Assembly: GCA_963973795.1 (NCBI GenBank)
Contig: CAXBAF010000001.1
Span: 1 to 64,000, forward strand
Direction: 5' to 3'
Length of the DNA stretch: 64,000 bases
From: UBA1926 sp002337215
GTDB taxonomy: Bacteria; Planctomycetota; Phycisphaerae; Phycisphaerales; UBA1924
In this document: one piece after another, positions 20,183 to 28,389 of the stretch
How positions within the stretch are numbered: position 1 is the first letter of the stretch
Layout of the letters: each line of letters starts with the position of its first letter
Notes under the pieces: generated by a model
What the model was told of the DNA's origin: nothing
Seen by the model: only the letters and a program-made list of their open reading frames with translations
The model's database searches: none
Position numbers and translations under genes: made by a program

Positions 20183-21709
20183 ATGTTCGATCGACTTTCT
20201 GACGGGTTCAACGGGGTCTTCCGCAAGCTCAGCGGGCAGGGGACCATCTCAGAGAAGAACATCGCCGATGCGATGGACGAGGTCCGCACGTCGCTCCTCG
20301 AAGCGGATGTGCACTTCGATGTCGTCAAGGAGTTCGTCGAAGGCGTGAAGGCCGACGCGATCGGCCGCGATGTCACCAAGAGCCTGAAGCCGGGTCAGGA
20401 GATGATCGGCATCGTCCACCGCCGGCTCATCGGGCTGCTCGGGGGCGACCCCGACGCGGACCCGCAGGCCGCGATGGAAAAGAGCCTGGGGCAGCCCACC
20501 GGCGCTGGGATTATGAAGGTCAGCCCGGGCCCGACGGTGGTGATGATGTCGGGCCTGCAGGGCTCGGGCAAGACGACGACCTGCGGCAAGCTCGCGGCGA
20601 TCCTGAAGAAGGAAGGCCGCAAGGTCATGCTCTGCGCCGCGGACCTCCAGCGTCCCGCCGCGATCGAGCAGCTCGAGATCGTGACCCAGGGCGTGAACGA
20701 CGCGGTGGACAAGGGCCCCGAGGCGCTGTTTTATGGAGAGCCCGATCAGGCGGCGGCGTACGGCAAGGCCGTCAATGTCGCCGTCAAGGTCTGCCAGCGT
20801 GCGCTCAAGAAAGCCCGCGACGAGGGCGTCGATGTGCTGATCCTCGACACCGCGGGCCGGCTGCACGTCAACGACGAACTCATGCAGGAGCTCAACCTGG
20901 TCAACCGCGCGATGACGCCGCACCACATCTTCCTGGTGGTCGATGCGATGACCGGGCAGGACGCCGTGAACAGCGCCAAGGCCTTCCACGAGCGCCTGAC
21001 CGTCGACGGCGTGATCCTCACCAAGTTCGATTCGGACACCCGGGGCGGGGCGGCGCTATCGGTCAAGGAGGTCACCGGGGCGCCGATCAAGTACATCGGT
21101 GTCGGTGAGAAGGTCGACACGCTCGAGGCGTTCCATCCCGAGCGGATGGCGGGGCGGATCCTTGGGATGGGCGATGTCGTCTCGCTCGTCGAGCGCGCGC
21201 AGCAGGAGGTCAGCGAGGCGGACGCTGAGAAGATCTCCGAGAAGATGGCCAAGGGCGAGATGGATATGGAGGACTTCTTGGGTCAGCTCCGGACCCTCCG
21301 CCGGATGGGCTCGATGAAGCAATTGCTCGGGATGCTGCCCGGGGTCGGGTCGATGATGAAGGATGTCGATGTCGACGAGGGGCACCTCAAGCGGGTCGAA
21401 TCGATGATCCAGTCGATGACCGCCGAAGAGCGCAAGGCCCCCAAGATCATCAGCGCAAGTCGGCGTCGGCGGATCGCGCAGGGCTCGGGCAGCGAGCAGC
21501 CCGCGGTGGGACAGCTCATCAAGCAGTTTGACGCGATCAACACGATGGCGAAGCACATGAGCGGCGCGAGCGGCGCGGGGAAGATCGCGGCGGCCAAGCA
21601 GATGGCGGCGGCGGGGGGCATGCCGGGCATGGGCCTGCCCATGATGAAGACCAAGGGCTCGACCAAGGCGCAGAAGAGCGGCGTGAAGCGGCGCAAGAAG
21701 CGGCGTTGA
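20183..21709 (+). CDS. ffh: Signal recognition particle protein (SRP54 homologue)
   Basis: 508 aa. It is the GTPase that, with 4.5S RNA, delivers nascent membrane and secreted proteins to FtsY. The N domain is followed by the G domain with P-loop MSGLQGSGKTTTCGKLA, DTAGRLHVND (G3) and TKFDSDTRGGAAL (G4), then the Met-rich M domain (MEDFLGQLRTLRRMGSMKQL, LLGMLPGVGSMM). An unusually Gly/Met- and Lys/Arg-rich tail follows (PGMGLPMM, ending KRRKKRR). Partial copies of both ends of the gene flank it: its 5' end at 18785 and its 3' end at 23023. No 4.5S RNA gene was seen nearby. Confidence 0.97.
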   Translation: MFDRLSDGFNGVFRKLSGQGTISEKNIADAMDEVRTSLLEADVHFDVVKEFVEGVKADAIGRDVTKSLKPGQEMIGIVHRRLIGLLGGDPDADPQAAMEKSLGQPTGAGIMKVSPGPTVVMMSGLQGSGKTTTCGKLAAILKKEGRKVMLCAADLQRPAAIEQLEIVTQGVNDAVDKGPEALFYGEPDQAAAYGKAVNVAVKVCQRALKKARDEGVDVLILDTAGRLHVNDELMQELNLVNRAMTPHHIFLVVDAMTGQDAVNSAKAFHERLTVDGVILTKFDSDTRGGAALSVKEVTGAPIKYIGVGEKVDTLEAFHPERMAGRILGMGDVVSLVERAQQEVSEADAEKISEKMAKGEMDMEDFLGQLRTLRRMGSMKQLLGMLPGVGSMMKDVDVDEGHLKRVESMIQSMTAEERKAPKIISASRRRRIAQGSGSEQPAVGQLIKQFDAINTMAKHMSGASGAGKIAAAKQMAAAGGMPGMGLPMMKTKGSTKAQKSGVKRRKKRR

Positions 21710-21732
21710 CCCGCCGCCCCCCGTTCCCCGGA

Positions 21733-22662
21733 TTAGACGCAGCCGGCAACGAAAGAGGTCACGAACGCGTTCACATCCGCGAGGTCGTGTACCCCGTCTC
21801 CTGTCAGATCCGCGACCGGATCCTGCATCACGAACGCGGTCACGAAGATGCCGATATCCGTGAGATCGAGCATGCCGTCGCCGTTCAAATCGGCTTCGCA
21901 CACGCCCGACACCGGGTTGGCCAGGTTGGTCACGCCGGACTGTTCCACATAGATGTCGTCGATGTAGATCGGACCGAAGTTCGTCCCGCTCGACCCGCCT
22001 GAGGTCTTGATGTAGAACGAGACCAGGTCGCCGACCCTCCCGGCTCTGAATGCGAACAGGTCGTCTCCGGTTTCGGTGTGCAGCAAATCATCCGGACTTG
22101 CGTCCGCCCCGGGGATGTGGTTTGTCCACAGTCGGTAGGTGTCAGAGGCGGCGTCTACGTGTACCCAGATGTTGTACCAGGTCGTCGGCGTAAACTGGGT
22201 GACATTCACGTAGTTGCCTCCGTCATCGTCCCAGACGCGGAGATCGAGGTTCTGGGTGCTGTTCGCCATGCCGATCTCGGGCCCGAAATCGCTGTACTCC
22301 CGGGGGCTGGTCAGATGTGAAACACCCATGGAGAAGGTCTGCTTCTCGGCGACCCCGAGCCTGAGGAAAAGCATCCGAGCCTCCCCGTCCGGTACAGGGA
22401 GGCCAACGACCAGCAGCGACTTACGGAGTGTTGATGACGATGAGGGCACCTCAAGCACGCGGTTCGAAGGATCGAACGGGTCGACCACGACGCTGTTCGG
22501 GCCTCCGGCAGAATGCCAGCCGTCTTGCCCGTCGATCAGGCCGAGCGATTCGTCCTCGAAGTCATCGAACAGCATGAACTGCCCCGACGTCGGTGAAACA
22601 CACACAAGCTGGGCCGTCGCCGAGATGGCGCACATGGCTCGGAGGAAAACAGGAGTATGCAT
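21733..22662 (-). CDS. Secreted protein with LamG-like domain and GC-type dockerin tail
   Basis: 309 aa from ATG 22662, preceded by AAAGGGA. A signal peptide (to about residue 28) leads into FDDFEDESLGLIDGQDGW and a beta-rich domain of about 210 residues resembling a concanavalin/LamG-like fold. The end has two calcium-binding dockerin-like repeats, ADLNGDGMLDLTDIGIFVTA and ADLTGDGVHDLADVNAFVTS, and finishes in AGCV. This GC-type dockerin is a recurrent C-terminal tail of planctomycete exported proteins. Substrate unknown. It ends 24 bp after ffh and is transcribed towards it. Confidence 0.82.
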   Translation of the reverse strand: MHTPVFLRAMCAISATAQLVCVSPTSGQFMLFDDFEDESLGLIDGQDGWHSAGGPNSVVVDPFDPSNRVLEVPSSSSTLRKSLLVVGLPVPDGEARMLFLRLGVAEKQTFSMGVSHLTSPREYSDFGPEIGMANSTQNLDLRVWDDDGGNYVNVTQFTPTTWYNIWVHVDAASDTYRLWTNHIPGADASPDDLLHTETGDDLFAFRAGRVGDLVSFYIKTSGGSSGTNFGPIYIDDIYVEQSGVTNLANPVSGVCEADLNGDGMLDLTDIGIFVTAFVMQDPVADLTGDGVHDLADVNAFVTSFVAGCV

Positions 22663-22846
22663 ATCGGTTCCCTTTCTCCCCCGAGCGTCTCGGACATCGA
22701 GATCATGCCGGGGCCCCAGGGGCCGCATTCGGAATCGTATTCCAGAACTGTGGTATCCACTACCTCGAGATCGTTTTCAACATCGGGTTGCCGGTGTCCG
22801 GTCGTTCTCCCGTGCTGTCTCGCATGAGCCAGAGCCGAGCGATGCG

Positions 22847-23215
22847 GTGGCACGGAACCCGATCCTCCGCCGGTCGTCGGTCCTGCTCACCGGTGTCATG
22901 ATCGCGGGCACCGCGGGGATCCACGGCATCGAGGCATGGAGTGTCTGGCACTCCTTCTTCTTCACGCTCATCACGCCGACGACGGTGGGGTACACCGAGT
23001 ACGGCCTCAGCGAGGCGGGGGAGCGGATCGCGCAGGGCTCGGGCAGCGAGCAGCCCGCGGTGGGACAGCTCATCAAGCAGTTTGACGCGATCAACACGAT
23101 GGCGAAGCAGATGGCGGCGGGGGGCATGCCGGGCATGGGCCTGCCCATGATGGAGACCAAGGGCTCGACCAAGGCGCAGAAGAGCGGCGTGAAGCGGCGC
23201 AAGAAGCGGCGTTGA
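22847..23215 (+). pseudogene. Chimeric gene scar: potassium-channel 5' part fused in frame to the 3' end of ffh
   Basis: From GTG 22847 (122 codons) the first about 60 residues copy the start of the potassium channel at 28390: GTAGIH, SFFFTLIT, TTVGYTEY and AGER are shared. At GCGG (23023-23026) it switches in frame to the end of Ffh, beginning IAQGSGSEQPAV. The ffh part is nearly identical to 21469-21713: apart from a 45-base and a 3-base deletion I count one base change (Lys to Glu). Similarity ends just after the stop. An intact frame means a small membrane protein with a Lys/Arg-rich tail could be made, but a scar is the simpler reading. Confidence 0.8.
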
Positions 23216-23263
23216 CCCGGGTTGTGTTTCCCGCGTCGGTCCCGATGGTGCTGCCGGTGGTGG

Positions 23264-25003
23264 TCAGCCGAGGTCGGCCGCGATCGCGTCCGCCGCGTTG
23301 ACGGCATCGAGCAGACTGTTCTCGACCGCGGGCAACGCCCAGTTGTCCTGGTGGACGAAGTAGACCGAGTTCTCGAACGGTCTGATCAGTTCTTCCGGCC
23401 CGCCGTCGGCGATGAAGCCAGGTTGGGCAAGCGGCAGCGCGTGGCCCCACCTCGCGAACCGGATCTCGCGAACGGCGGATTCGGGAAGCCCCACGAGCCC
23501 CAGCGATTCTCGGAGCTGCGGGACGAGCGCGGCGCCGAACTTCCCGATGGGATCGTCGAGCACGAGGTCGAACCGCGCGGTGTCGTAGGGCAGGGGCCAG
23601 AACAGCGAGAGGATGCTGGGGCGGGCCGGCAAGAGGTTGCCGTTCGGCCCGGGCGCAAACGAGCCGTCGAGGACATCGGTGTACCGCCAGTAGTTCGTGG
23701 CATCGTCGGAGCTCATCGGGAACGACGACGGATCGCCGAGCGTGAAGAGGTCGTAGAACTCGCGCGGGATCGGGCGATCAACGATGACATTGGCGAGGAC
23801 ATACGAGCGTGTCAGCAACTGAGCCGCGTTGAACTTGGACCGGTCGCGCTGCTCGAACTCGTGGATCACATAGCGGCAGACATGCTTGGGGCAGGCCATC
23901 ACGACGCGCCGGGCGAGAAGCGATCGGAACGCGCCCTCGGGCGTCTTCCAGGTGACCTGGGTCGAGCCGTCGGGGCGGACGCGGACATCAACGACCCGGC
24001 AGCCGGGGCGGAGGTGCGGGGCGTGGGCCTTGTCGGTTTCGTCCGTCTCTCGGATCCGTTGCCAGAGGGCGTCGGCCATCCACGCGTTGCCGCCCGGGAA
24101 TACCCAGCGTCCGAACTCCTCGGCCGCGAGGAAGTTCCATCCCGACGCGGCGGAGATCTCCTCCCACCCGCCCGCGAACGAGGAATAGCAATACGCCTGG
24201 ATCGCGGCGGCGAGCGACGCGGGGATCGGCAACCCGACCTCCTGCTCGATGTGCTCGCGGAACGTGAGCCGGTCCAACGCCCGCATCCAGGGCTCGGCGA
24301 ACGGCACATCGGGGTAATCGGCGTTCGCCATCCGCAGGACGAGCGCGCGGTACGCCTCGTAGGCCGGGATGTCCTCGGCGGGAACGCCCATGCCGGCCCA
24401 GATGTCGGGGTTGATTGTGCCGTCGATCACGACCGGCGCGGGGTCGTGATCGACCCGGACGACTTTGTCGAGACCGAGGTCGCGGTAGATGGAATCGAGG
24501 CTCCCGCCCGGGTCGGGCGTGATGACATAGGCGGACCCGAATGTGAACTCGGCGCCCTCGATGGTTGCGCCCTGCGCGTTGCCGCCGAACTTGGTGTGGA
24601 GCTCGAAGACAACGGGGTTGTACTCGCGGAGCAGGTGCGCGGTCGTGAGCCCGGAGATGCCCCCGCCCACGACCGCGACATCGATCGTCTCGGAGGGCGC
24701 GGGGGGCTCGCCCCCGGGGAAGTCGTTCTCTTGTGAATGGAACGGGATGTTCAGCCCGTCGTTGAAGCTGTCGCCCTCGAACCAGTTGCGGAACCGGAAC
24801 CCGTCGATGATCCGGGGGGCCGGGTCGTACGCGGTCGCGGCGAGCGGGCGAGAGGCCTTCAGCGGCGTGTCGATCAAGCGCGATTGCCGCGGGGAGAGAC
24901 GCGGTCGCTCGGCGTGCGACCCGGCCGCGGCGAACGCCGACCCAGCCGCGCCGTAGGCGAACAAACCAAGCCCGCCCTTGAGTATCTGGCGACGTGAGTG
25001 CAT
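23264..25003 (-). CDS. Tat-exported FAD-dependent amine oxidase-like protein
   Basis: 579 aa. The N-terminus SRRQILKGG followed by a hydrophobic Gly/Ala stretch is a twin-arginine signal. The dinucleotide-binding motif is IDVAVVGGGISGLTTAHLL (about residues 107-125), followed by VVFELHTKFGGNAQG, as in flavin monoamine oxidase and phytoene-desaturase-like proteins. A later RRVVMACPKHVCRYVI stretch fits the FAD-binding domain's second half. It would fold with FAD in the cytoplasm and be exported. The substrate is unknown. It is divergent from the CotH gene, sharing a 232-bp intergenic region. Confidence 0.85.
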   Translation of the reverse strand: MHSRRQILKGGLGLFAYGAAGSAFAAAGSHAERPRLSPRQSRLIDTPLKASRPLAATAYDPAPRIIDGFRFRNWFEGDSFNDGLNIPFHSQENDFPGGEPPAPSETIDVAVVGGGISGLTTAHLLREYNPVVFELHTKFGGNAQGATIEGAEFTFGSAYVITPDPGGSLDSIYRDLGLDKVVRVDHDPAPVVIDGTINPDIWAGMGVPAEDIPAYEAYRALVLRMANADYPDVPFAEPWMRALDRLTFREHIEQEVGLPIPASLAAAIQAYCYSSFAGGWEEISAASGWNFLAAEEFGRWVFPGGNAWMADALWQRIRETDETDKAHAPHLRPGCRVVDVRVRPDGSTQVTWKTPEGAFRSLLARRVVMACPKHVCRYVIHEFEQRDRSKFNAAQLLTRSYVLANVIVDRPIPREFYDLFTLGDPSSFPMSSDDATNYWRYTDVLDGSFAPGPNGNLLPARPSILSLFWPLPYDTARFDLVLDDPIGKFGAALVPQLRESLGLVGLPESAVREIRFARWGHALPLAQPGFIADGGPEELIRPFENSVYFVHQDNWALPAVENSLLDAVNAADAIAADLG

Positions 25004-25235
25004 CGATGATCTCCTAGCTGTTCCCGGACCTTGCAGGCTTCAGCATGACGAAAAACGGCAGATCGAACAAGGCAAAGTCGTGCGGAAACCTGATACGTGG
25101 CCCATTGCGGTCGCAACGGGAGGCGGGCCATTGGGAAAACCCGTGGGGGTGCGGTAGGCTCTGGGTCTCGGAGGATCCCGGCGTTGCACGCCGCCTGTTC
25201 CGCGTGCCACCGGTTCGGGACGATGGAGACGATTG

Positions 25236-28200
25236 ATGAATCAGCACGTGACGCTCTGCGCATTTCTTTCAGCCGTGTTGGGCCTCTGCAGCGCGGCGCG
25301 CGCCGAGACCCCCCCTCCCGCGGGTGACGCGGGCTACGCGGATGCCGGCGCGACCTTCTTCGTCGACGACGAGGTGACGCACATCTATGTGACTGTCGAT
25401 CCGTCGGATCTCGACGCGATGTTCAACGACCCGTTCGACAACACCTACCGCGAGTGCACGGTGCGCATCGTCAATTCGCGGGTCGACGAGACGGTGCTCG
25501 ACGTCGCGATCCGCCCGCGCGGCAACACAAGCCGCAACGCGCTCAAGAAATCCTGGAAGCTCAAGTTCAACGAGTTTGTCCCGGGCCGCGAGATCCACGG
25601 CCTCGAGAAACTGAACCTCAACGGGCACCAGAACGACGTGAGCATCCTGCGGGGCAAGCTTTCGTGGGACGTCTACAACGACTTCGGCGTGCCCTCGCCC
25701 CGGGCCTCGATGGTCCGCCTGATCATCAACGACGGGTCTCGCGTCGACGGTGTGTTCGTCAACGCCGAGCAGATCGACGACGAGTTTCTCGACGCCTGGT
25801 TCGGCAACGACACCGGCAATCTCTACCAATGCGCCTACAAGGACGTCCGCGCCGACCTGCGTTACATCGCCCCGGGCGACGCAGCCGCCTACGCCGGGCT
25901 CGCGGCCTACGAGCTCGAGAACGACAGCGGCGCCAACCAACACGCCGACCTCGCCGCCTTCATCGATTTCATCGAGAACGCCGACGATGCCACCTTCGCC
26001 GCCCAACTCGTCGACCGCTTCAGTGTCGACAACTTCCTGCGTTCGCTCGCCGTGGACGCGGCCGTCGGCCATTGGGACAACATGTGGTTCGGCGCCAACA
26101 ACTTCTTCCTGTACGCCAACCCGGACAACGGGCGGTTCGAGTACATCCCTTATGACCTGGACAACACGGGAGGGATCGACTTCTTCTCGATCAACTGGGC
26201 GACCCGCCCCCCGCTCGAGTTCGGCAACGGCGGGTTCGGGTGGGACTACGACTCCCCCTTCGGCGACGGGCCCGAACCGCCGCTCGTGCGGCGCATCCTC
26301 GCGATCGACGCCTACCGCGACCAGTACCTGCGGTACCTCCGCGAACTCGCGGGCGCGATCGGCGAGCCTCCCCAACCCCAGCGGACGGCGTATCCCGATA
26401 CCTCGGGCGACACCTTCAACGCCGGGAGCGACCCCCATTTCGACATGCTCGAGGTGGGTTTCGCCAACGACGAGTTGAACATGTTTATCGACGTCGTCGT
26501 CGCCGGGCCGATCGACGCTGGGGGCTCGACCGACCAGGCCCGGATGATCTTCTTCTTCGACACCAGGCCGGGCGGGAGCCAAGGGAATCCCTGGGGGCGT
26601 GCGATCAACACCGGGCGCGACGCGGATTTCTTCCTCGGAACATGGACCGACAACGGCGGGGGGTTCCTGTTCTATGAGTGGGCCGGCGGCAACTGGCAGC
26701 AGCGGCACGCCTCGTTCGACAACCCGGGGGGGATCTCGCACGACCTGAGCAGCAAGCTCGACGGCATCGCGCGGTACACCGTGCCGCTCGCGCGGCTCGG
26801 GCTCGATGACGATGATGCATTCGACGTTGACGTGGTGACCACCAACGATCGGGGCCAGGGCACCGAGCCGGGTATTGATCATCTCTCGCGTTCGGATCAA
26901 GCGACGCCCGACTACGACACGCCCTCCTCGGCCGGCACCTACCGCACGCACACCCTCACGCCGTTCGATCCCGGGATGATCGAGTCGACCGACGGGCCGT
27001 TCACGCTCCCGCCGCGCGAGGCGCACATCGATTCGCTGCGCACGCTGCTCGCGCCCTTCGCCTACACCGGTTCCTATGACAACGGCGCAGTCGACTACGG
27101 GTGGACCAGCGCCAATTTCCTTGATTCGTTCGACGCCCCGTCGTCCTACAGCGGGGGCGGGCCCTGGGTCTGGGGCGTCAAGCCTTACATCGAGGCCCGG
27201 ACGGATTACATCCGCCAGAACATCGGAGCGCCGCCCGCTCTGCCCGCTCTGTCCATCAACGAGGTCATCGCGAACAACGATTCGATCATCGCCGACGAGG
27301 CCGGTCAGTTCGAAGACTTCATCGAGATCTACAACGCAGGGGACGCGAGCGTGGATCTGTCGGGCATGTATCTCACCGACGACCCCGGGGCGCCGCGGGC
27401 GTGGCAGTTCCCCGCCGGAACGTCGATCCCCGCCGATGGGTTCTTGCTCGTCTGGGCCGACAACGACCCGCAGGACGGCCCCCTGCACGCCACCTTCGGT
27501 CTCTCGAGCGGCGGCGAGTCGGTCGCCATCTTCCACAACGACGCGAACGGTGTCGTGCTCATCGATTCCCTCACCTTCCCGGCTCTGCCCGCCGATCAGT
27601 CCTTCGGCCGGATCCCCGATGGAGAAGGCCCAGGGCAGATCTTCTGCGCCGTCACACCGGCCGGCCCCAACGACGACGATGACTCGTGCTTTGTCGAGCC
27701 CGGTGAGACACCCCGCGTCTTCATCAACGAGTGGCTCGCCGGCAACGACGGTGTCGCGACCGATGAGTTCGGCGACGATGACGACTACGTCGAGCTCTAC
27801 AACGATGAGGCGTTCGATGTCGATCTGGGCGGGAGATATCTGACCGATGACCTCACCGCACCCACGAAATGGCAGATCCCCGAGGGCGTAGTGATCGGTG
27901 CCAAGAGCCACCTGCTCTTCTGGGCCGACGAGGAACTCGCCCAGGGACCGCTCCATGCCGATTTCAAGCTCAGCAAGAGCGGCGAGGAGATCGGCCTGTT
28001 CGATCGCGCCGAGAACGGGTTCGCGCAAATCGACGCCCTCGCGTTCGGCCCCCAGACCGACGACATCAGCGAGGGACGGAGCCCCGACGCCTCGGCGTGC
28101 ATCCGTGTCCTTCCTCTGGTGTCGCCAGGGTCGGCCAACCCGCGCGGCATCGCGGACCTGACAGGCGACGGCGTGCTCGACCTCACCGACATCGCGCTCT

Positions 28201-28313
28201 TCGTCGGGTCGTTCACAGGCCAGGCGCTGCCCGCCGATCTGGACGGCAACGGCATCTACGACCTGGGCGATATCTCCCTCTTCGTGACCGCGTTCAACAG
28301 CCCCTGCCCCTGA
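25236..28313 (+). CDS. Secreted CotH-kinase-like protein with lamin-tail domains and GC-type dockerin
   Basis: 1025 aa from ATG 25236 (GGAGAC upstream; a TTG codon directly before is also in frame). Signal peptide to about residue 24, then a CotH-like region with VAIRPRGNTSRNALKKSWKL, FVNAEQIDDEFLDAWFG and FEYIPYDLDNTGGID. A beta-rich segment of about 180 residues (about 385-565) interrupts it before CotH-like sequence resumes at IDSLRTLL. Two lamin-tail domains follow (SINEVIANNDS..., FINEWLAGNDG...), each with an IYN/LYN core. The end is a dockerin with ADLTGDGVLDLTDIALFVGS and ADLDGNGIYDLGDISLFVTA. CotH relatives phosphorylate secreted proteins; activity here is an inference. Confidence 0.88.
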   Translation: MNQHVTLCAFLSAVLGLCSAARAETPPPAGDAGYADAGATFFVDDEVTHIYVTVDPSDLDAMFNDPFDNTYRECTVRIVNSRVDETVLDVAIRPRGNTSRNALKKSWKLKFNEFVPGREIHGLEKLNLNGHQNDVSILRGKLSWDVYNDFGVPSPRASMVRLIINDGSRVDGVFVNAEQIDDEFLDAWFGNDTGNLYQCAYKDVRADLRYIAPGDAAAYAGLAAYELENDSGANQHADLAAFIDFIENADDATFAAQLVDRFSVDNFLRSLAVDAAVGHWDNMWFGANNFFLYANPDNGRFEYIPYDLDNTGGIDFFSINWATRPPLEFGNGGFGWDYDSPFGDGPEPPLVRRILAIDAYRDQYLRYLRELAGAIGEPPQPQRTAYPDTSGDTFNAGSDPHFDMLEVGFANDELNMFIDVVVAGPIDAGGSTDQARMIFFFDTRPGGSQGNPWGRAINTGRDADFFLGTWTDNGGGFLFYEWAGGNWQQRHASFDNPGGISHDLSSKLDGIARYTVPLARLGLDDDDAFDVDVVTTNDRGQGTEPGIDHLSRSDQATPDYDTPSSAGTYRTHTLTPFDPGMIESTDGPFTLPPREAHIDSLRTLLAPFAYTGSYDNGAVDYGWTSANFLDSFDAPSSYSGGGPWVWGVKPYIEARTDYIRQNIGAPPALPALSINEVIANNDSIIADEAGQFEDFIEIYNAGDASVDLSGMYLTDDPGAPRAWQFPAGTSIPADGFLLVWADNDPQDGPLHATFGLSSGGESVAIFHNDANGVVLIDSLTFPALPADQSFGRIPDGEGPGQIFCAVTPAGPNDDDDSCFVEPGETPRVFINEWLAGNDGVATDEFGDDDDYVELYNDEAFDVDLGGRYLTDDLTAPTKWQIPEGVVIGAKSHLLFWADEELAQGPLHADFKLSKSGEEIGLFDRAENGFAQIDALAFGPQTDDISEGRSPDASACIRVLPLVSPGSANPRGIADLTGDGVLDLTDIALFVGSFTGQALPADLDGNGIYDLGDISLFVTAFNSPCP

Positions 28314-28321
28314 CAGACATT

Positions 28322-28338
28322 CCCCGGATTCTCCGGGG
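28322..28338 (+). terminator. Hairpin after the CotH-like gene, possible terminator
   Basis: CCCCGG-ATTCT-CCGGGG (6-bp stem, 5-base loop) eight bases after the stop of the CotH-like gene, without a T tract. The same 17 bases occur at 15458-15474 after the hybrid kinase gene. It could stop transcription before the potassium-channel gene. Confidence 0.45.
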
Positions 28339-28389
28339 GATCTGCCCGGACGGGCTCATCGCGCGGCGTCGGCTGTCCGATATCCCACG

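Noticed and set aside
22214..22846. Extension of the channel-ffh chimera into a 333-codon frame
   Set aside because: The upstream part is antisense to the dockerin protein gene and its intergenic region, with no channel-like sequence. Similarity to the channel begins only near 22847.
18785..23219. Assembly error as the explanation for both chimeras
   Set aside because: Not excluded, but the 9 substitutions in the ffh 5' copy, the indels in the other and the diverged channel and prepilin halves mean these are distinct sequences rather than simple mis-joins of identical reads.
25269..28028. 919-codon open frame on the minus strand
   Set aside because: Shadow of the CotH-like gene; the plus-strand translation has signal peptide, domains and dockerin, the minus-strand one does not.
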